A stretch of 64,000 bases of DNA, taken from an uncultured Clostridia bacterium. Its GTDB lineage: Bacteria > Bacillota > Clostridia > TANB77 > CAG-508. Below the pieces are notes generated by a model that saw nothing but the letters and a program-made list of their open reading frames with translations, was not told the DNA's origin and made no database searches. This document shows, piece by piece, positions 6,838 through 14,308 of the stretch. Location: contig CAKPGM010000003.1 in the NCBI GenBank assembly GCA_934154805.1, positions 1-64,000 on the forward strand, given 5' to 3'. A program made the translations under genes and the position numbers. The number at the start of each line of letters is the position of its first letter. Position 1 is the stretch's first letter.

Positions 6838-7155
6838 TTATAAATTCTTCATAAACATAGCAAACTTTTCAAGAAGTTCGCAGCCTGATTTAATTTGTTC
6901 TTCACTATATTCGTTTAAAGCTTTTTGAGCTGAAGCTGGTATTGAATAATCTTTACCAAATAAAATATAATCCGCAGATAAATTGGTTATTTCACAAAGT
7001 TTTTCGATTTTCTCTATAGAAAGACAACCTTTGCCGTGTTCTACCATTCCTAGATATTGTCCAGAAACACCTAACTGTTTTGCGAGTTTCTCTTTAGATA
7101 ATCCCATACTTTCACGAATATTTTTTATTCTTAAACCAATTTCAGTTTTTAACAT
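6838..7155 (-). CDS. XRE-family helix-turn-helix regulator
   Basis: A 105-residue protein with an N-terminal HTH_3 domain (IRESMGLSKEKLAKQLGVSGQYLGMVEHG, residues ~12-42) and a short helical C-terminus that may dimerise. The ATG at 7155 is taken because AGGGG lies nine bases before it; a TTG three codons earlier is also in frame. It is divergent from the Spo0A-like response regulator. The shared 150-bp interval holds four phased repeats, so it may repress that module. No ligand domain is visible. Confidence 0.85.
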   Translation of the reverse strand: MLKTEIGLRIKNIRESMGLSKEKLAKQLGVSGQYLGMVEHGKGCLSIEKIEKLCEITNLSADYILFGKDYSIPASAQKALNEYSEEQIKSGCELLEKFAMFMKNL

Positions 7156-7203
7156 AAAAATCAACCCCTTCTTTGTAAAGTAATTATTAATTTATATAAT
7201 AAA

Positions 7204-7243
7204 CTACAAAATACGACAGAAAGTGACAAAAGAGACTACAAAA
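7204..7243 (+). promoter_or_regulatory. phased operator array upstream of the Spo0A-like regulator
   Basis: Four copies of an eight-base motif of form YKACARAA begin at 7204 (CTACAAAA), 7214 (CGACAGAA), 7224 (TGACAAAA) and 7236 (CTACAAAA), spaced 10, 10 and 12 bases. The motif resembles the reverse complement of a Spo0A box (TTCGACAAA). An A/T-rich -10 region (7255-7265) follows. The same array occurs before the peptide gene at 8083. Confidence 0.55.
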
Positions 7244-7303
7244 ATATGAATAAATATGATAAAATATGAAAAAACGAGAAAGGAAGGACAGGGCGAAAAT
7301 CAA

Positions 7304-8071
7304 ATGAAATTATTATTAATAGAAGATGACAAGAATGAATGTGAGAAGTTTGAAGAACTTGCTAACAGAAATAAAGAAGTAGAATTCGTAGCAATAACAA
7401 ACTCTGCAAGCGAAGGCTTAAAATATTTTAAAAGATTTATGCCAGACGGAATCATTTTAGACTTAGAACTAAATGAAGGTCAAGGAAGTGGCTTTGAATT
7501 TTTGAAAGAATTAAAGCAGTTGAATCTGGATTATCTGCCTAAAATAGTAGTTACAACAAATGTATTTTCAGATTCTGTGTATGACTATTTACACGAAAAC
7601 AAAGTCGATTTTATATTTTATAAAAAACAAGAAAATTATTCAGTAGAAAAAGTAATAAACACACTATTATTGCTAAAACAATATAAGCATAAAGAAACAA
7701 AGATAGAAAATGTAAAAGATGAAGAAGATACAAGAATGATTTCCGACAGAATTGATAGAGAATTAGATTTAATAGGAGTAGGTGCACATCTACAAGGAAG
7801 AAAATATTTGCACGATGCGATATTATATCTTTTAACAACTGAGAGTAAAGATAGTAAAATCTCTATTACACAATACTTAACATCAAAATATAAAAAGCCA
7901 GACAGTACAATAAGTAGAGCAATGCAAAATGCGATTATATATGCTTGGAGAATATCATCAATAGAAGATTTGACAGAACATTATACTGCTAAAATAAATC
8001 ATGAAACTGGAATACCAACTCCTTCTGGATTTATATATTATTACGTAGAGAAAATAAAAAAGACATTATAA
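7304..8071 (+). CDS. Spo0A-like response regulator
   Basis: A 255-residue two-domain regulator. Residues 1-120 form a receiver with the acidic pocket EDD (7-9), phosphoacceptor Asp53 (GIILDLELNEG) and conserved Lys (YKK ~103). Residues ~150-255 match the Spo0A DNA-binding domain (GVGAHLQGRKYLHDAI, DSTISRAMQNAIIYAW, IPTPSGFIYYYVEKIKK). It is more divergent than a true Spo0A and sits beside an AgrC-like kinase and a peptide gene, so it is better seen as a paralogue serving a local signalling circuit. The start at 7304 is favoured over upstream codons because an AGGAAGGACAGGG stretch precedes it. Confidence 0.85.
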   Translation: MKLLLIEDDKNECEKFEELANRNKEVEFVAITNSASEGLKYFKRFMPDGIILDLELNEGQGSGFEFLKELKQLNLDYLPKIVVTTNVFSDSVYDYLHENKVDFIFYKKQENYSVEKVINTLLLLKQYKHKETKIENVKDEEDTRMISDRIDRELDLIGVGAHLQGRKYLHDAILYLLTTESKDSKISITQYLTSKYKKPDSTISRAMQNAIIYAWRISSIEDLTEHYTAKINHETGIPTPSGFIYYYVEKIKKTL

Positions 8072-8082
8072 AATCATAAATT

Positions 8083-8119
8083 TGACAAAATTCTACAAAA
8101 AGTAACAAAAACTACACTA
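8083..8119 (+). promoter_or_regulatory. phased operator array upstream of the 16-residue peptide gene
   Basis: Repeats TGACAAAA (8083), CTACAAAA (8093), TAACAAAA (8103) and CTACACTA (8112) are spaced 10, 10 and 9 bases, matching the array at 7204. A -10-like TACAAT follows at 8134-8139. The last repeat occupies the place of the missing -35 box, as expected for an activator-dependent promoter. Confidence 0.55.
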
Positions 8120-8123
8120 CCGA

Positions 8124-8165
8124 ATATCACCTATACAATAGCGTATAGGTGGTATCTTTTTATTT
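8124..8165 (+). terminator. hairpin with T-run between regulator and peptide gene
   Basis: CACCTATAC (8129-8137) pairs with GTATAGGTG (8143-8151) and is followed by ATCTTTTTATTT. It can end the regulator transcript. The left arm can also pair with GGTGATA in the ribosome site of the peptide gene, so a control role is possible. The TACAAT -10 candidate lies inside it. Confidence 0.55.
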
Positions 8166-8196
8166 GTAAAAAATAAAAAGATAGGTGGTGATAAGT

Positions 8197-8247
8197 ATGA
8201 GTTGGGATGAAATATGGAAAATATTAGAACATATATTAGGTCTATAG
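8197..8247 (+). CDS. 16-residue peptide MSWDEIWKILEHILGL
   Basis: This tiny frame has a strong ribosome site (AGGTGGTGATAAGT before ATG), an upstream operator array and a strong terminator directly after its stop. The peptide is amphipathic when drawn as a helix: W3, I6, W7, I9, L10, I13, L14 on one side; D, E, K, H on the other. No leader, Cys, or cleavage motif is seen. It may be a leaderless signal or a membrane-active peptide, by analogy with phenol-soluble modulins. It is flanked by a response regulator and a GHKL kinase. Inference rests on layout only. Confidence 0.55.
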   Translation: MSWDEIWKILEHILGL

Positions 8248-8254
8248 AATAAAT

Positions 8255-8295
8255 GATGTAATCAGTAAAATATTATTGATTACATCTTCTTTTTT
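8255..8295 (+). terminator. strong terminator after the peptide gene
   Basis: A perfect 10-bp stem (GATGTAATCA/TGATTACATC) is followed by TTCTTTTTTG. Its right arm overlaps the -35 box of the kinase promoter. Confidence 0.8.
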
Positions 8296-8304
8296 GTATA
8301 TAAT
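8276..8304 (+). promoter_or_regulatory. promoter of the GHKL kinase gene
   Basis: TTGATT (8276-8281) lies 17 bases from a perfect TATAAT (8299-8304). The -35 overlaps the terminator of the peptide gene, so the kinase has a separate housekeeping promoter. Confidence 0.6.
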
Positions 8305-8326
8305 AGAGGAAAAGAAGGTGAAAAAA

Positions 8327-9796
8327 ATGAATATAGAACTACTTATAAAAATATTTGTTATACATATTTTAACATATTATACTTTTTCGAAAATTACTAA
8401 TAATAAGATAAAATCAATAAAAAATTATATAGCAATAATATTAGCTAGTATAATAGGAACGGTGATTTATGCACTGTTAAATAATTATATAGATAAGATA
8501 TTTGTTAACATACTCGTATACTTTATACAAATAGTATTTATAGAGGTGATGTTTTCACAAAATAGCAAAGCTACATTTATTTCTAATCTTGTAGCCAATG
8601 CGATTGTATATGTTGCACTTGGAGTATCGGCAATGATAAATATAGTGATTTTGAAAATATTTAAAATACAAAATATAATGTTTAACTTAATTATCATGCT
8701 TTGTATAGAAACAATTATATTAATATTATTTTTCAAAATTAGAAGATTTAAGAATGGATTTTCATTTTTACAGAATAAAGCAAATGGAGAATATTTGGAT
8801 GTCATTATGATAAATGTTAGTGCTATTATAATGATAACATATTGTTTGTTCGGAAAAGGTACAGGTAATGGTGAAATTGTAAGACAGATGTTATTTCCAT
8901 TCATAGTCCTAGGCATAATTATGATAATAATGATTCAAAAAACACTAACATTATATTACAAACAGAAACTATTAGAAAAAGATATAACAGAATACGAAAA
9001 TACAATAAAAGAAAAAGACGCAAAAATAGAAGAACTGTCAAAAGAAAAATTTGAAATAAGCAAATTAAATCACGAATTCTATAACAGACAAAAAGCTTTA
9101 CAATTAAAAGTAGAAAACATCATATCAAATATGAGCTTAGAGATTTCAGATAAGTTGTCTGTAATGAATCAAATAAACGAGCTATCAAAAGAATATACAG
9201 GAAAACTTGAAGATATTAAGCATACAGACAAACTACCTCTAACAAATATTGAAGAAGTAGATGATATGTTCAAGTATATGCAAAACGAATGTAAGAAGAA
9301 TAAAATTGATTTCAAGCTAACAATAAATGGAAACATAAGACATATGGTAAATAAAATTATACCAAAAGAAAAGTTAGCAACATTAATCGGTGATCATATA
9401 AGAGATGCTATCATAGCAATATGTTGTAGCAAAAATAAATTCAGAAGCATAGTTGTAGTGTTAGAACCGAAAGATAAAATATATGAACTTAGTATTTCTG
9501 ATACAGGAATAGAATTCGAAGCAGAAACTTTTGCAAAATTAGGTCTTGAACCAGCAACAACACATAAAGATAGAGGTGGAAATGGAATAGGATTCATAAC
9601 TACATTTGAAACATTAAAGGAAACAAGAGGTAGTTTGATAATAAAAGAAAGACATCCAATGGAAGAAAACGATTTTACAAAAACTGTAATATTTAGGTTT
9701 GATGGAAAGAATGAATACAAAATATGTACATATCGTCCAGAAGAAATCAAAGATCCAAATAACAGAATGATAATTGAAAATATAAATGAGAAATAA
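8327..9796 (+). CDS. AgrC-like GHKL sensor histidine kinase
   Basis: A 489-residue kinase. The first ~205 residues hold about six hydrophobic segments, as in AgrC-type peptide receptors. A coiled coil (~210-250) leads to the phosphoacceptor motif SKLNHEFYNRQKAL, then a HATPase domain with IGDHIRDAIIAICC in the N-box place, ISDTGIE (G1) and GGNGIGF (G2). The N-box carries Asp/His where Asn is usual. There is no PAS or HAMP domain. The ATG at 8327 follows GAAGGTG; the in-frame ATG at 8276 lies inside the terminator. It is a likely partner of the Spo0A-like regulator and candidate receptor for the 16-residue peptide. Confidence 0.85.
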   Translation: MNIELLIKIFVIHILTYYTFSKITNNKIKSIKNYIAIILASIIGTVIYALLNNYIDKIFVNILVYFIQIVFIEVMFSQNSKATFISNLVANAIVYVALGVSAMINIVILKIFKIQNIMFNLIIMLCIETIILILFFKIRRFKNGFSFLQNKANGEYLDVIMINVSAIIMITYCLFGKGTGNGEIVRQMLFPFIVLGIIMIIMIQKTLTLYYKQKLLEKDITEYENTIKEKDAKIEELSKEKFEISKLNHEFYNRQKALQLKVENIISNMSLEISDKLSVMNQINELSKEYTGKLEDIKHTDKLPLTNIEEVDDMFKYMQNECKKNKIDFKLTINGNIRHMVNKIIPKEKLATLIGDHIRDAIIAICCSKNKFRSIVVVLEPKDKIYELSISDTGIEFEAETFAKLGLEPATTHKDRGGNGIGFITTFETLKETRGSLIIKERHPMEENDFTKTVIFRFDGKNEYKICTYRPEEIKDPNNRMIIENINEK

Positions 9797-9825
9797 AGTG
9801 TACAAAAAATAAAAGTACACTTTAT
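9794..9825. terminator. bidirectional terminator between kinase and M23 gene
   Basis: A 10-bp stem (TAAAGTGTAC/GTACACTTTA) begins at the kinase stop codon and serves both converging genes. Confidence 0.65.
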
Positions 9826-10385
9826 TCATTTTCTAGAGAAGGAACCGAAATAAAGTCTAAAGGATTAACATTTTTGTCATTTACTTTTATTGAAAGATGA
9901 AGATGACATCCTGTTGTAGCACCATTTGTTGGATTTCCAAAACTATCTTTATAAGGATTATTTTCAATCCCGTAAACATTTTTAGGACCAACAGTAGAAA
10001 TAACATCTCCAGCATTTACAAAATCATATCTTGAAACTATAAATGTGGGGGAAACGTGGCAATAAGAAACTTTGATATTACTATTTTCAACAACAATAGT
10101 ATAACCACCACCAGCTCCCCAACTGGCAAAAGAAACCTTGCCACTACAAATAGATAAAATCGGAGTACCTTCAGGAGCTGGAATATCTATTCCAGAATGA
10201 TAAGAAGAAGCTCCAGCAGTCGGAGAATCTCTGTATCCAAAATATGAGCTAATATAAGAATAATTAGGTAAAGGCCAAACAAAATCTGAATTATCAATAC
10301 AAGTAAGACATAAGGAAATAAAGATTGTTAATATAAAAATTATAATAAAAAACAAAAATAAAAATTTAAAAAAACTATTAGTCAA
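9822..10385 (-). CDS. M23-family (LytM-type) peptidase, membrane-anchored
   Basis: A 187-residue protein with an N-terminal transmembrane segment (residues ~8-28) and an extracellular LytM domain. Zinc-site motifs are present: YHSGIDIPAPEGTP (HxxxD), YCHVSP and CHLHLSIK (HxH). The family cuts peptidoglycan stem peptides; catalytic residues appear intact, unlike SpoIIQ of Bacillus. A ~20-residue insertion between YCHVSP and the HxH motif is unusual. It starts with TTG seven bases after AGGAGA. No division or sporulation partner lies beside it. Confidence 0.85.
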   Translation of the reverse strand: MTNSFFKFLFLFFIIIFILTIFISLCLTCIDNSDFVWPLPNYSYISSYFGYRDSPTAGASSYHSGIDIPAPEGTPILSICSGKVSFASWGAGGGYTIVVENSNIKVSYCHVSPTFIVSRYDFVNAGDVISTVGPKNVYGIENNPYKDSFGNPTNGATTGCHLHLSIKVNDKNVNPLDFISVPSLENE

Positions 10386-10442
10386 AAAATCATCTCCTAA
10401 AAATAATATTTAAACTAATAGAGGTTTTAAATTTTAAGTAAT

Positions 10443-10874
10443 TTATTTTTTAAATTTCTTAAATGCAAAGAATTTGCTAATAAAGAAATTTAGAATAATT
10501 ACAATAACAGTTACAAATAATTTCATAATTGTTTTTTGAATAGAGGTGTGACATAAAGGAAATAGTAAAAATCCACCAACAAATTCAACTACCATGGTGA
10601 AAGCTCTTCCAGCAATAAACTTAAAAAATTCAATAGTCTTTTCTTTTAAGTTTTTTGCTTCAGAATGGAATACTAAATCTTTATTTGTAATGTATGCAAA
10701 TATAACAGCTAAACTTATTGCTATAAAATTAGATAGATTCTCGTTCCACTTAAAACATGTATTCATAACAAAGAAAGAGCCTAAATTTACTAATGTTGTA
10801 AATACCCCAAATACTGCATATAGCAAAACTTCCTTAGTCATAAATTTTTTTACTAAAACTTTTATCTTTTCCAT
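10443..10874 (-). CDS. GtrA-family membrane protein
   Basis: A 143-residue protein with four predicted membrane helices, with the family's LLYAVFGVFTTLVNLGSFF start and AYITNKDLVFHSEA loop. GtrA-like proteins are thought to flip or help flip polyprenyl-linked sugars in wall glycosylation. GGAGG stands at a normal distance before the ATG. No glycosyltransferase gene is nearby, so the substrate cannot be guessed. It lies just downstream of tRNA-Trp on the same strand. Confidence 0.85.
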   Translation of the reverse strand: MEKIKVLVKKFMTKEVLLYAVFGVFTTLVNLGSFFVMNTCFKWNENLSNFIAISLAVIFAYITNKDLVFHSEAKNLKEKTIEFFKFIAGRAFTMVVEFVGGFLLFPLCHTSIQKTIMKLFVTVIVIILNFFISKFFAFKKFKK

Positions 10875-10886
10875 AGATAAACCTCC

Positions 10887-10914
10887 AATAAAAAATGAGC
10901 TAATTACTTAGCTC
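10887..10914 (-). terminator. terminator of tRNA-Trp
   Basis: A GAGCTAA/TTAGCTC stem read on the minus strand is followed by ATTTTTTATT, just after the tRNA CCA end. No tRNA-linked element is present here. Confidence 0.7.
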
Positions 10915-10921
10915 CAAAGAT

Positions 10922-10996
10922 TGGCAGGGGTATCAAGATTCGAACTCGAACCCGCGGTTTTGGAGACCGTCATGCTACCATTGACACCATACCCCT
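10922..10996 (-). tRNA. tRNA-Trp (CCA)
   Basis: A full cloverleaf reads on the minus strand: acceptor AGGGGTA/TACCCCT, anticodon loop CTCCAAA with anticodon CCA, T-loop TTCGAAT and encoded CCA. The outermost anticodon-stem pair (A27 with C43) is mismatched and the T-stem contains a G-U pair, but all arms form. Confidence 0.93.
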
Positions 10997-11057
10997 ATCT
11001 GACTTTATAATAATAACACAAAACCAAACAATGTGCAAGAGAAAATTAAAAAAATAA

Positions 11058-11086
11058 TGGACTTTAGCAAAAAAATGTTGTATAAT
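11058..11086 (+). promoter_or_regulatory. promoter of ssrA
   Basis: TGGACT lies 17 bases from TATAAT (11081-11086); the mature tmRNA 5' end is 11 bases further on. Confidence 0.6.
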
Positions 11087-11096
11087 ATATACATAT

Positions 11097-11461
11097 GGGG
11101 ATGTATTTGGCTTTCGACAGTATCCCAGAAGTATGTGTAGCGAGTAGTGGATGGCTGCTTCGGCCACTATAAAAAAGCAGAACTAAAAATAAACGCTGAT
11201 AATAATAGAGAATTAGCATACGCTGCCTAAGCTTAGGCGGCTCATCTTACTAAGAAGGCCTACGGTCTTGGATAAGGTGTCAACTAGTAGGATAACAAAG
11301 CTATTTTTGCCATTAAAATAGTAGGTAAATCAAATGGCTACTATAAAAACACGGTTGTTTGTTAATGTGTTCTTATAGAAAAATTAAATAACAAACTACA
11401 CTCGAAGAAGCGCATATGGAAAGAATATTGGACAGGGGTTCAACTCCCCTCATCTCCACCA
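11097..11461 (+). ncRNA. ssrA: tmRNA (ssrA)
   Basis: The tRNA-like ends pair (GGGGATG with CATCTCC) and the gene ends in encoded CCA, with T-arm GGGGTTCAACTCCCC. The opening (ATTTGGCTTTCGACAG) is diagnostic. The tag frame probably resumes at GCA 11177 and stops at TAA 11228-11230, giving AELKINADNNRELAYAA, ending in the protease-recognised AA. tmRNA rescues ribosomes stalled on broken mRNAs and marks the products for ClpXP, which is encoded at 22.6-24.6 kb. Confidence 0.95.
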
Positions 11462-11470
11462 AAAAAAAAA

Positions 11471-11498
11471 GCACCACGAAGTGGTGTGAATTTTTTTG
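11471..11498 (+). terminator. terminator of ssrA
   Basis: CACCAC/GTGGTG stem with GAA loop, then GTGAATTTTTTT. Confidence 0.8.
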
Positions 11499-11506
11499 CT
11501 TGGAAT

Positions 11507-11530
11507 GAGAGAGTTGAAAAGGAGGAAAAG
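11507..11530 (+). repeat. half copy of the tRNA-linked element behind tmRNA
   Basis: GAGTTGAAAAGGAGGA (11511-11526) matches the left end of the full elements, with GAGTTGAA in place of the tRNA-derived GGAWTCGAA. GAGTTGAA is the reverse complement of the tmRNA T-loop TTCAACTC, so the host-specific end follows the host RNA here as well. The hairpin and the CGACGCGGCTCG right half are missing. Confidence 0.45.
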
Positions 11531-11555
11531 TAAACAAACCAACAATCCACTTGAC

Positions 11556-11583
11556 GAAAAGCCCCAGCTTGGGGGCTTTTCTG
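11556..11583 (+). terminator. second hairpin downstream of ssrA
   Basis: A perfect AAAAGCCCC/GGGGCTTTT stem is followed by CTGCG. No gene is visible between it and the ssrA terminator. It may end a short transcript from the element remnant. Confidence 0.6.
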
Positions 11584-11682
11584 CGTTTATCTAATAAGAA
11601 ATGAAAGAATATAATAAAATTAAAAGGATTATTGAAAAATATGGTGAATTTATCTATAATACTTTAGAAGAAGGGAGTCATT

Positions 11683-12357
11683 ATGAAGAGAACAAAATTG
11701 AAAGATAGAGTATTACCGACATATACAAAAGGTGAAGAAATATTTAATATGACATCTCATATAGTTGGTGGAGCACTAGGAGTAATAGCAACAATTATGT
11801 GCATAGTAATAGCTGCCAAACATCAAAATGTATATGGAATAATATCTGGTACTATATATGGAATAACAATGATATTGTTATATACAATGTCAAGTATATA
11901 TCATGGATTAAAGCCAAACAAAACAGCAAAAAAAGTATTTCAAATAATAGATCATTGTACAATATTTTTATTGATAGCAGGTTCATATACACCATTTTTA
12001 TTATGCAAATTTAGAGAGTATAATTCTACACTTGGATGGTCTATGTTTGGAATTATATGGGGATTTGCAATTATTGGAGTGATACTAAATGCAATAGACT
12101 TAAAAAAGTATAAAGTATTTTCAATGATATGCTATTTAGCAATGGGATGGTGCATAATAATAAAAGCTACATTGCTACCAAGTTTATTAGGAACAATAGG
12201 AACTGTTTTATTAGTGGATGGAGGAATTGCTTATACAATTGGGGCAATATTTTATGGAGTTGGAAGAAAAAAGAAATATAGACATTCGATATTCCACTTA
12301 TTTATATTGTTAGGAAGCCTACTGCATTTCCTTTGCATAGTTTTATATGTAATGTAA
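11683..12357 (+). CDS. trhA: hemolysin III family protein (TrhA/PAQR-like)
   Basis: A 224-residue membrane protein with seven predicted helices. The family's metal-site residues are present: TSHIVGGALG (helix 1), SSIYHGLKPN (helix 2-3) and the late SIFHLFILLGSLLHF histidines. TrhA acts in membrane-fluidity or energy homeostasis in Bacillus; the haemolysin name is historical. The ATG follows AAGAAGGGAG. It is monocistronic between ssrA and the transketolase operon. Confidence 0.88.
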   Translation: MKRTKLKDRVLPTYTKGEEIFNMTSHIVGGALGVIATIMCIVIAAKHQNVYGIISGTIYGITMILLYTMSSIYHGLKPNKTAKKVFQIIDHCTIFLLIAGSYTPFLLCKFREYNSTLGWSMFGIIWGFAIIGVILNAIDLKKYKVFSMICYLAMGWCIIIKATLLPSLLGTIGTVLLVDGGIAYTIGAIFYGVGRKKKYRHSIFHLFILLGSLLHFLCIVLYVM

Positions 12358-12381
12358 AAGCTACAATAATATAAAATAACA

Positions 12382-12410
12382 TTGAAATTATAGAATGATA
12401 TTGTTATAAT
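12382..12410 (+). promoter_or_regulatory. promoter of the transketolase operon
   Basis: TTGAAA lies 17 bases from a perfect TATAAT (12405-12410), 38 bases before the first start codon. Confidence 0.65.
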
Positions 12411-12447
12411 AAAACCAGTTACATATAGAAAAGGAGAGTGAATTTAT

Positions 12448-13332
12448 TTGAAAATTACTGATACCAAACAACTAAAGAAAATAGCAAATGATATAAGAAT
12501 AGATATAATAGAAGAAGTATATAATGCAAAATCAGGACATCCAGGAGGAGCTTTATCAATAGCAGATATACTATCAGTATTATACTTTAACCAAATGAAT
12601 ATAGATCCAAAAGAACCAGAATCAAATTTAAGAGATAGACTTGTTTTATCTAAAGGACATGCTTCAGCAGCATTGTATGCTGTGCTAGCAGAAAGAGGAT
12701 ATCTTGCTAAAGGAGAATTGAAAACATTTAGAAAATTAGGATCTAAATTACAAGGTCATCCGGATATGGAAAAAATACCAGGAATTGATATGTCAACAGG
12801 CTCATTAGGACAAGGACTATCTGTAGCAAATGGTATGGCGATTGCTTCTAAAATGGACGGCTTAGGATGTAGAGTGTATTGCATTCTAGGCGACGGAGAA
12901 ATAGAAGAAGGTCAAATTTGGGAAGCTGCTATGACTGCGAATAAATATAATCTAGATAATTTGTGTGTAATACTAGATAGCAATGGACTTCAAATAGACG
13001 GAAAAGTATTAGAAGTAAAATCGCTAGATTGTTTAATGAGCAAATGGGAATCTTTTGGTTTCAATGTTATATCTTGTAACGGTAATGATATAGATATGCT
13101 ATTGGATGCGTTTGCAAAAGCAAAACATACAAAAGGTCAACCAAGTATAATAATAGCAGAAACTGTAAAAGGCAAAGGTGTACCTTTTATGGAGAACAAG
13201 GCTGAATGGCATGGAAAAGCGCCAAGTGAAGAAGAATATGGAAAGGCGATAAAAGCTTTAAAATTAGAAGAAGATAAGATAACACACAACATAAGTACTC
13301 TACCTGGAAAGGAGGAGAAAATATGGTTTTAG
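12448..13332 (+). CDS. transketolase, N-terminal (ThDP-binding) subunit
   Basis: A 294-residue subunit of a split transketolase, which moves two-carbon ketol units in the non-oxidative pentose phosphate pathway. It shows SGHPGGALSIADIL, LSKGHASAALYAV, DMSTGSLGQGLSVANGMA and the ThDP/metal motif GDGEIEEGQIWEAAM. The chain ends where the pyrimidine domain would begin; that domain is the next gene, overlapping by 10 bases. It starts at TTG after AAAGGAGAG. Such split enzymes are common in Clostridia. Confidence 0.92.
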   Translation: MKITDTKQLKKIANDIRIDIIEEVYNAKSGHPGGALSIADILSVLYFNQMNIDPKEPESNLRDRLVLSKGHASAALYAVLAERGYLAKGELKTFRKLGSKLQGHPDMEKIPGIDMSTGSLGQGLSVANGMAIASKMDGLGCRVYCILGDGEIEEGQIWEAAMTANKYNLDNLCVILDSNGLQIDGKVLEVKSLDCLMSKWESFGFNVISCNGNDIDMLLDAFAKAKHTKGQPSIIIAETVKGKGVPFMENKAEWHGKAPSEEEYGKAIKALKLEEDKITHNISTLPGKEEKIWF

Positions 13333-14270
13333 ATACAAAAATAGCAACAAGACAAAGTTATGGAGAAGCACTAGCTAAATTAGGTGAAGAAAACGAAAAT
13401 GTAGTAGTGCTAGATGCTGATTTATCAGGAGCTACAAAAACTTCGATTTTTGCAAAGAAATTTCCTGAAAGATTTTTTGATATTGGAATAGCTGAGCAAG
13501 ATATGATAGGAACAGCGGTAGGACTTTCAACATTTGGTAAAATACCATTCGCAAGTACATTTGCAATGTTTGCAGCAGGAAGAGCATATGACCAAATAAG
13601 AAACACAGTAGCACACACAAATGCAAATGTAAAAATATGTGCTACTCATGCAGGAATAACAGTAGGAGAAGACGGCGCAACACATCAAATGTTAGAAGAT
13701 ATAGGAATGATGAGAATGATTCCAAATATGAGAGTAATAAGTTCATCTGATGATGTGCAAACAAAATGGATAATTGAAGAAATATCAAAAGTAAATGGAC
13801 CTTTTTATATAAGACTTTCAAGACTTTCAACTCCAATTATATATGACGAAGAATTTGTGAAAAATAATAATATAAAATTTGAAATAGGAAAAGGAATACA
13901 AATTGGTGATGGGTGTGATGCAAGTGTAATAACAACAGGAGTAACTGTTGCAGAAGCATTAAAGGCACAAGAAGCACTAAAAGAAAAAGGAATAAATGTA
14001 AGAGTTATAGATATTCATACAATAAAGCCTATAGATAAAGAACTTATTGTAAAATGTGCAAAAGAGACTAAAAAAATAATAACAATAGAGGATCATAATA
14101 TTATTGGCGGACTTGGTTCTGCTGTTTGTGAAGTTCTTACAGAAGAATGTCCAGTAAAGGTTGTAAGAATGGGAATAAAGGACACGTTCGGAGAGTCAGG
14201 CAAAGCAGAAGAATTGATGAAGCATTTTAAGATAGATTCAGAAAGTATAGTTGAAGAAATAATCAAATAA
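13323..14270 (+). CDS. transketolase, C-terminal subunit
   Basis: A 315-residue partner with the pyrimidine-binding domain (VVLDADLSGATKT, FDIGIAEQDMIGTAVGLS with the catalytic Glu, ASTFAMFAAGRAYDQIRN, CATHAGITVGEDGATHQ) and the C-terminal transketolase domain (IDIHTIKPIDKELI, EDHNIIGGLGSAV). GGAGG lies seven bases before the ATG, inside the end of the preceding gene, so the two subunits are translationally coupled and probably made in equal amounts. Confidence 0.92.
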   Translation: MVLDTKIATRQSYGEALAKLGEENENVVVLDADLSGATKTSIFAKKFPERFFDIGIAEQDMIGTAVGLSTFGKIPFASTFAMFAAGRAYDQIRNTVAHTNANVKICATHAGITVGEDGATHQMLEDIGMMRMIPNMRVISSSDDVQTKWIIEEISKVNGPFYIRLSRLSTPIIYDEEFVKNNNIKFEIGKGIQIGDGCDASVITTGVTVAEALKAQEALKEKGINVRVIDIHTIKPIDKELIVKCAKETKKIITIEDHNIIGGLGSAVCEVLTEECPVKVVRMGIKDTFGESGKAEELMKHFKIDSESIVEEIIK

Positions 14271-14279
14271 AAACAATAT

Positions 14280-14302
14280 AGAACTGGAATAAATCCAGTT
14301 CT
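14280..14302. terminator. hairpin between transketolase and mutS2
   Basis: A perfect nine-base stem (AGAACTGGA/TCCAGTTCT) between two converging genes. T-runs on both sides are weak. Confidence 0.5.
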
Positions 14303-14308
14303 ATTAAT

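Noticed and set aside
7204..7243. CRISPR-like short repeats
   Set aside because: Units are only about eight bases in 10-12-bp steps with no spacers; they fit a protein-binding array.
8276..8326. 17-codon N-terminal extension of the GHKL kinase
   Set aside because: It lies inside the peptide-gene terminator and before the predicted transcript start; GAAGGTG fits the ATG at 8327.
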